A stretch of DNA of 5,945 bases from CAYYFX01 sp964471155 (GTDB lineage: Bacteria > ARS69): NCBI GenBank assembly GCA_964471155.1, contig CAYYFX010000165.1, positions 1 to 5,945 of the forward strand. Reading direction: 5' to 3'. Position numbers and translations under genes: made by a program. Of this stretch, positions 4,943 through 5,945 are shown piece after piece. Under the pieces are notes generated by a model. That model worked only from the letters and a program-made list of their open reading frames with translations, had not been told where the DNA came from and did no database searches. Each line of letters opens with the position of its first letter. The stretch's first letter is position 1.

Positions 4943-5945
4943 TCAGTTCGTCGAGGGACTCTCTCCGACGGGGCGACCGGACGACGGTGCACCTTCGCCG
5001 CGCGCCACCACGCCGGGCAACGGGGAACGCGCCACGAGCAGGCGGACCTCCTCCTCGTCCAGCGTCTCCCGCTCCAGCAACGCCATGGCCAGCGAGTCCA
5101 GCACGTCGCGGTTCGCGGAGAGGATCTCGCGAGCCGTCTTGCGGCCCTGCTCCACGAGGCCGCGGACCTCCTCGTCGATGGCTTCGGCGGTCTCCTCGCT
5201 CACGTGCCGCTGGTCCACGATCTCCCGGCCCAGGAACACCTGCTCGTCGCCCCGCCCGAGCGCGATGGGACCGAGGCGGTCCGTCATGCCCCACTCGCAG
5301 ACCATGCGGCGCGCCAGGTTCGTGGCCATGTCGATGTCGCCCTTCGCGCCGGTGGTCACCTCGGAGAACACCAGCTCCTCCGCCACGCGCCCGCCCATCG
5401 TGATGGCGATGCGCCCCTGGCAGAAGCTCTTCGTGGGGTTGTGGCGCTCGTCCACGGGAAGCTGGTACGTGAGCCCGAGGGCCCGGCCGCGCGGCACGAT
5501 GGTGACCTTCTCCACGGGATCCGCGCCCGGGATCTTCATGGCCACGAGCGCGTGCCCCGCCTCGTGGTAGGCCACGACCTCCTTCTCCTTCTCGTTCAGG
5601 ATCAGGCTCTTCCGCTCGGCGCCCATGGCCACCTTGTCCTTGGCGTCCAGCAGGTCGATCATGGTCACGCGGTCCCGGTTGCGTCGCGCCGCCAGGAGCG
5701 CCGCCTCGTTCATCACGTTCGCCAGGTCCGCGCCGGAGAACCCGGGCGTGCCGCGCGCGCTCTTGTCCAGGTCCGCGCTCTCGTCCAGCGGGATCGGCCG
5801 CGCGTGCACGCGCAGGATGCCGAGGCGGCCGCGCACGTCCGGCATGTCCACCACGATCTGCCGGTCGAAGCGGCCCGGGCGCAGCAGCGCCGGATCCAGC
5901 ACGTCCGGACGGTTCGTGGCGGCGATGAGGATCACGCCGTCCGAG
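4943..5945 (-). CDS. ftsH: ATP-dependent zinc metalloprotease FtsH (3' part, runs off the right edge)
   Basis: FtsH is the hexameric inner-membrane AAA+ protease that degrades damaged membrane proteins and selected regulators. The window holds about the last 334 residues. The frame reads through to the final base, giving SDGV before ILIAATNRPD, so the N-terminal membrane anchor and Walker motifs lie outside. Seen in order, counting the GTG-coded Val at 5935 as residue 1: the AAA sensor region ILIAATNRPD and the second region of homology LLRPGRFDRQ (arginine fingers), the AAA lid GFSGADLANVMNEAALLAAR, the zinc site HEAGH at 124-128, the third zinc ligand Asp in GAKGDIDMATNLARRM, and MGGRVAEELVF. 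A helical C-terminal segment (VSEETAEAIDEEVRGLVEQG) and a short polar tail follow. All catalytic residues visible here are intact. It is the first visible gene of the ftsH-folP-cdaA operon; the promoter is outside the window. Confidence 0.97.
   Translation of the reverse strand, partial: SDGVILIAATNRPDVLDPALLRPGRFDRQIVVDMPDVRGRLGILRVHARPIPLDESADLDKSARGTPGFSGADLANVMNEAALLAARRNRDRVTMIDLLDAKDKVAMGAERKSLILNEKEKEVVAYHEAGHALVAMKIPGADPVEKVTIVPRGRALGLTYQLPVDERHNPTKSFCQGRIAITMGGRVAEELVFSEVTTGAKGDIDMATNLARRMVCEWGMTDRLGPIALGRGDEQVFLGREIVDQRHVSEETAEAIDEEVRGLVEQGRKTAREILSANRDVLDSLAMALLERETLDEEEVRLLVARSPLPGVVARGEGAPSSGRPVGESPSTN

Noticed and set aside
3053..5403. Long plus-strand open frames (3053-4399 and 4087-5403) opposite cdaA, folP and ftsH
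   Set aside because: The minus strand carries three well-known families with intact motifs. The plus-strand translations are low-complexity Arg/Gly/His/Pro products and are shadows.

Overview
The window is very GC-rich (clearly above 70% by eye, with nearly all third codon positions G or C). Several starts are GTG. The left half holds loosely related accessory or metabolic genes. The right half is a tight housekeeping operon on the minus strand. The order ftsH-folP-cdaA is known from several Gram-negative, high-GC lineages (Deltaproteobacteria in the old sense, Gemmatimonadota, Eisenbacteria-like candidate phyla). I infer a free-living bacterium from that broad set and cannot place it more precisely.

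Layout. An alpha/beta hydrolase (5-781, +) converges with, and overlaps by 29 bases, an unrecognised 261-residue protein (753-1538, -). A 245-base divergent region follows. It contains a 13-bp-arm perfect inverted repeat (1747-1774) directly before a nitrilase-superfamily amidohydrolase (1784-2593, +). Then comes a 603-base stretch without a convincing protein gene (2594-3196), lying between two convergent genes. From 3197 to the right edge, on the minus strand and in transcription order from the right, are ftsH (3' part only), folP and cdaA. They are separated by 16 bases and by a 4-base GTGA overlap, each with a good ribosome binding site.

How the genes work together. FtsH is the membrane AAA+ zinc protease, FolP makes dihydropteroate for folate, and CdaA makes the second messenger c-di-AMP. 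They are very probably co-transcribed. The usual partners of cdaA (cdaR/ybbR and glmM) are not downstream: the operon ends with cdaA here. The nitrilase and the unknown protein share a divergent promoter region and may share control through the palindrome.

The most interesting part is the convergent intergenic region. Positions 2897-3100 read as three consecutive, tightly packed secondary-structure modules: a three-way junction with a 17-bp outer stem and no unpaired junction bases, a 10-bp hairpin, and a second three-way junction with a perfect 14-bp outer stem and a tandem G-A internal loop. G-U pairs, a cUUCGg tetraloop and the G-A loop all favour the plus-strand RNA. I do not recognise it as a known RNA family. 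It is a candidate undescribed structured RNA, with an elaborate bidirectional terminator or a repeat element as alternatives.
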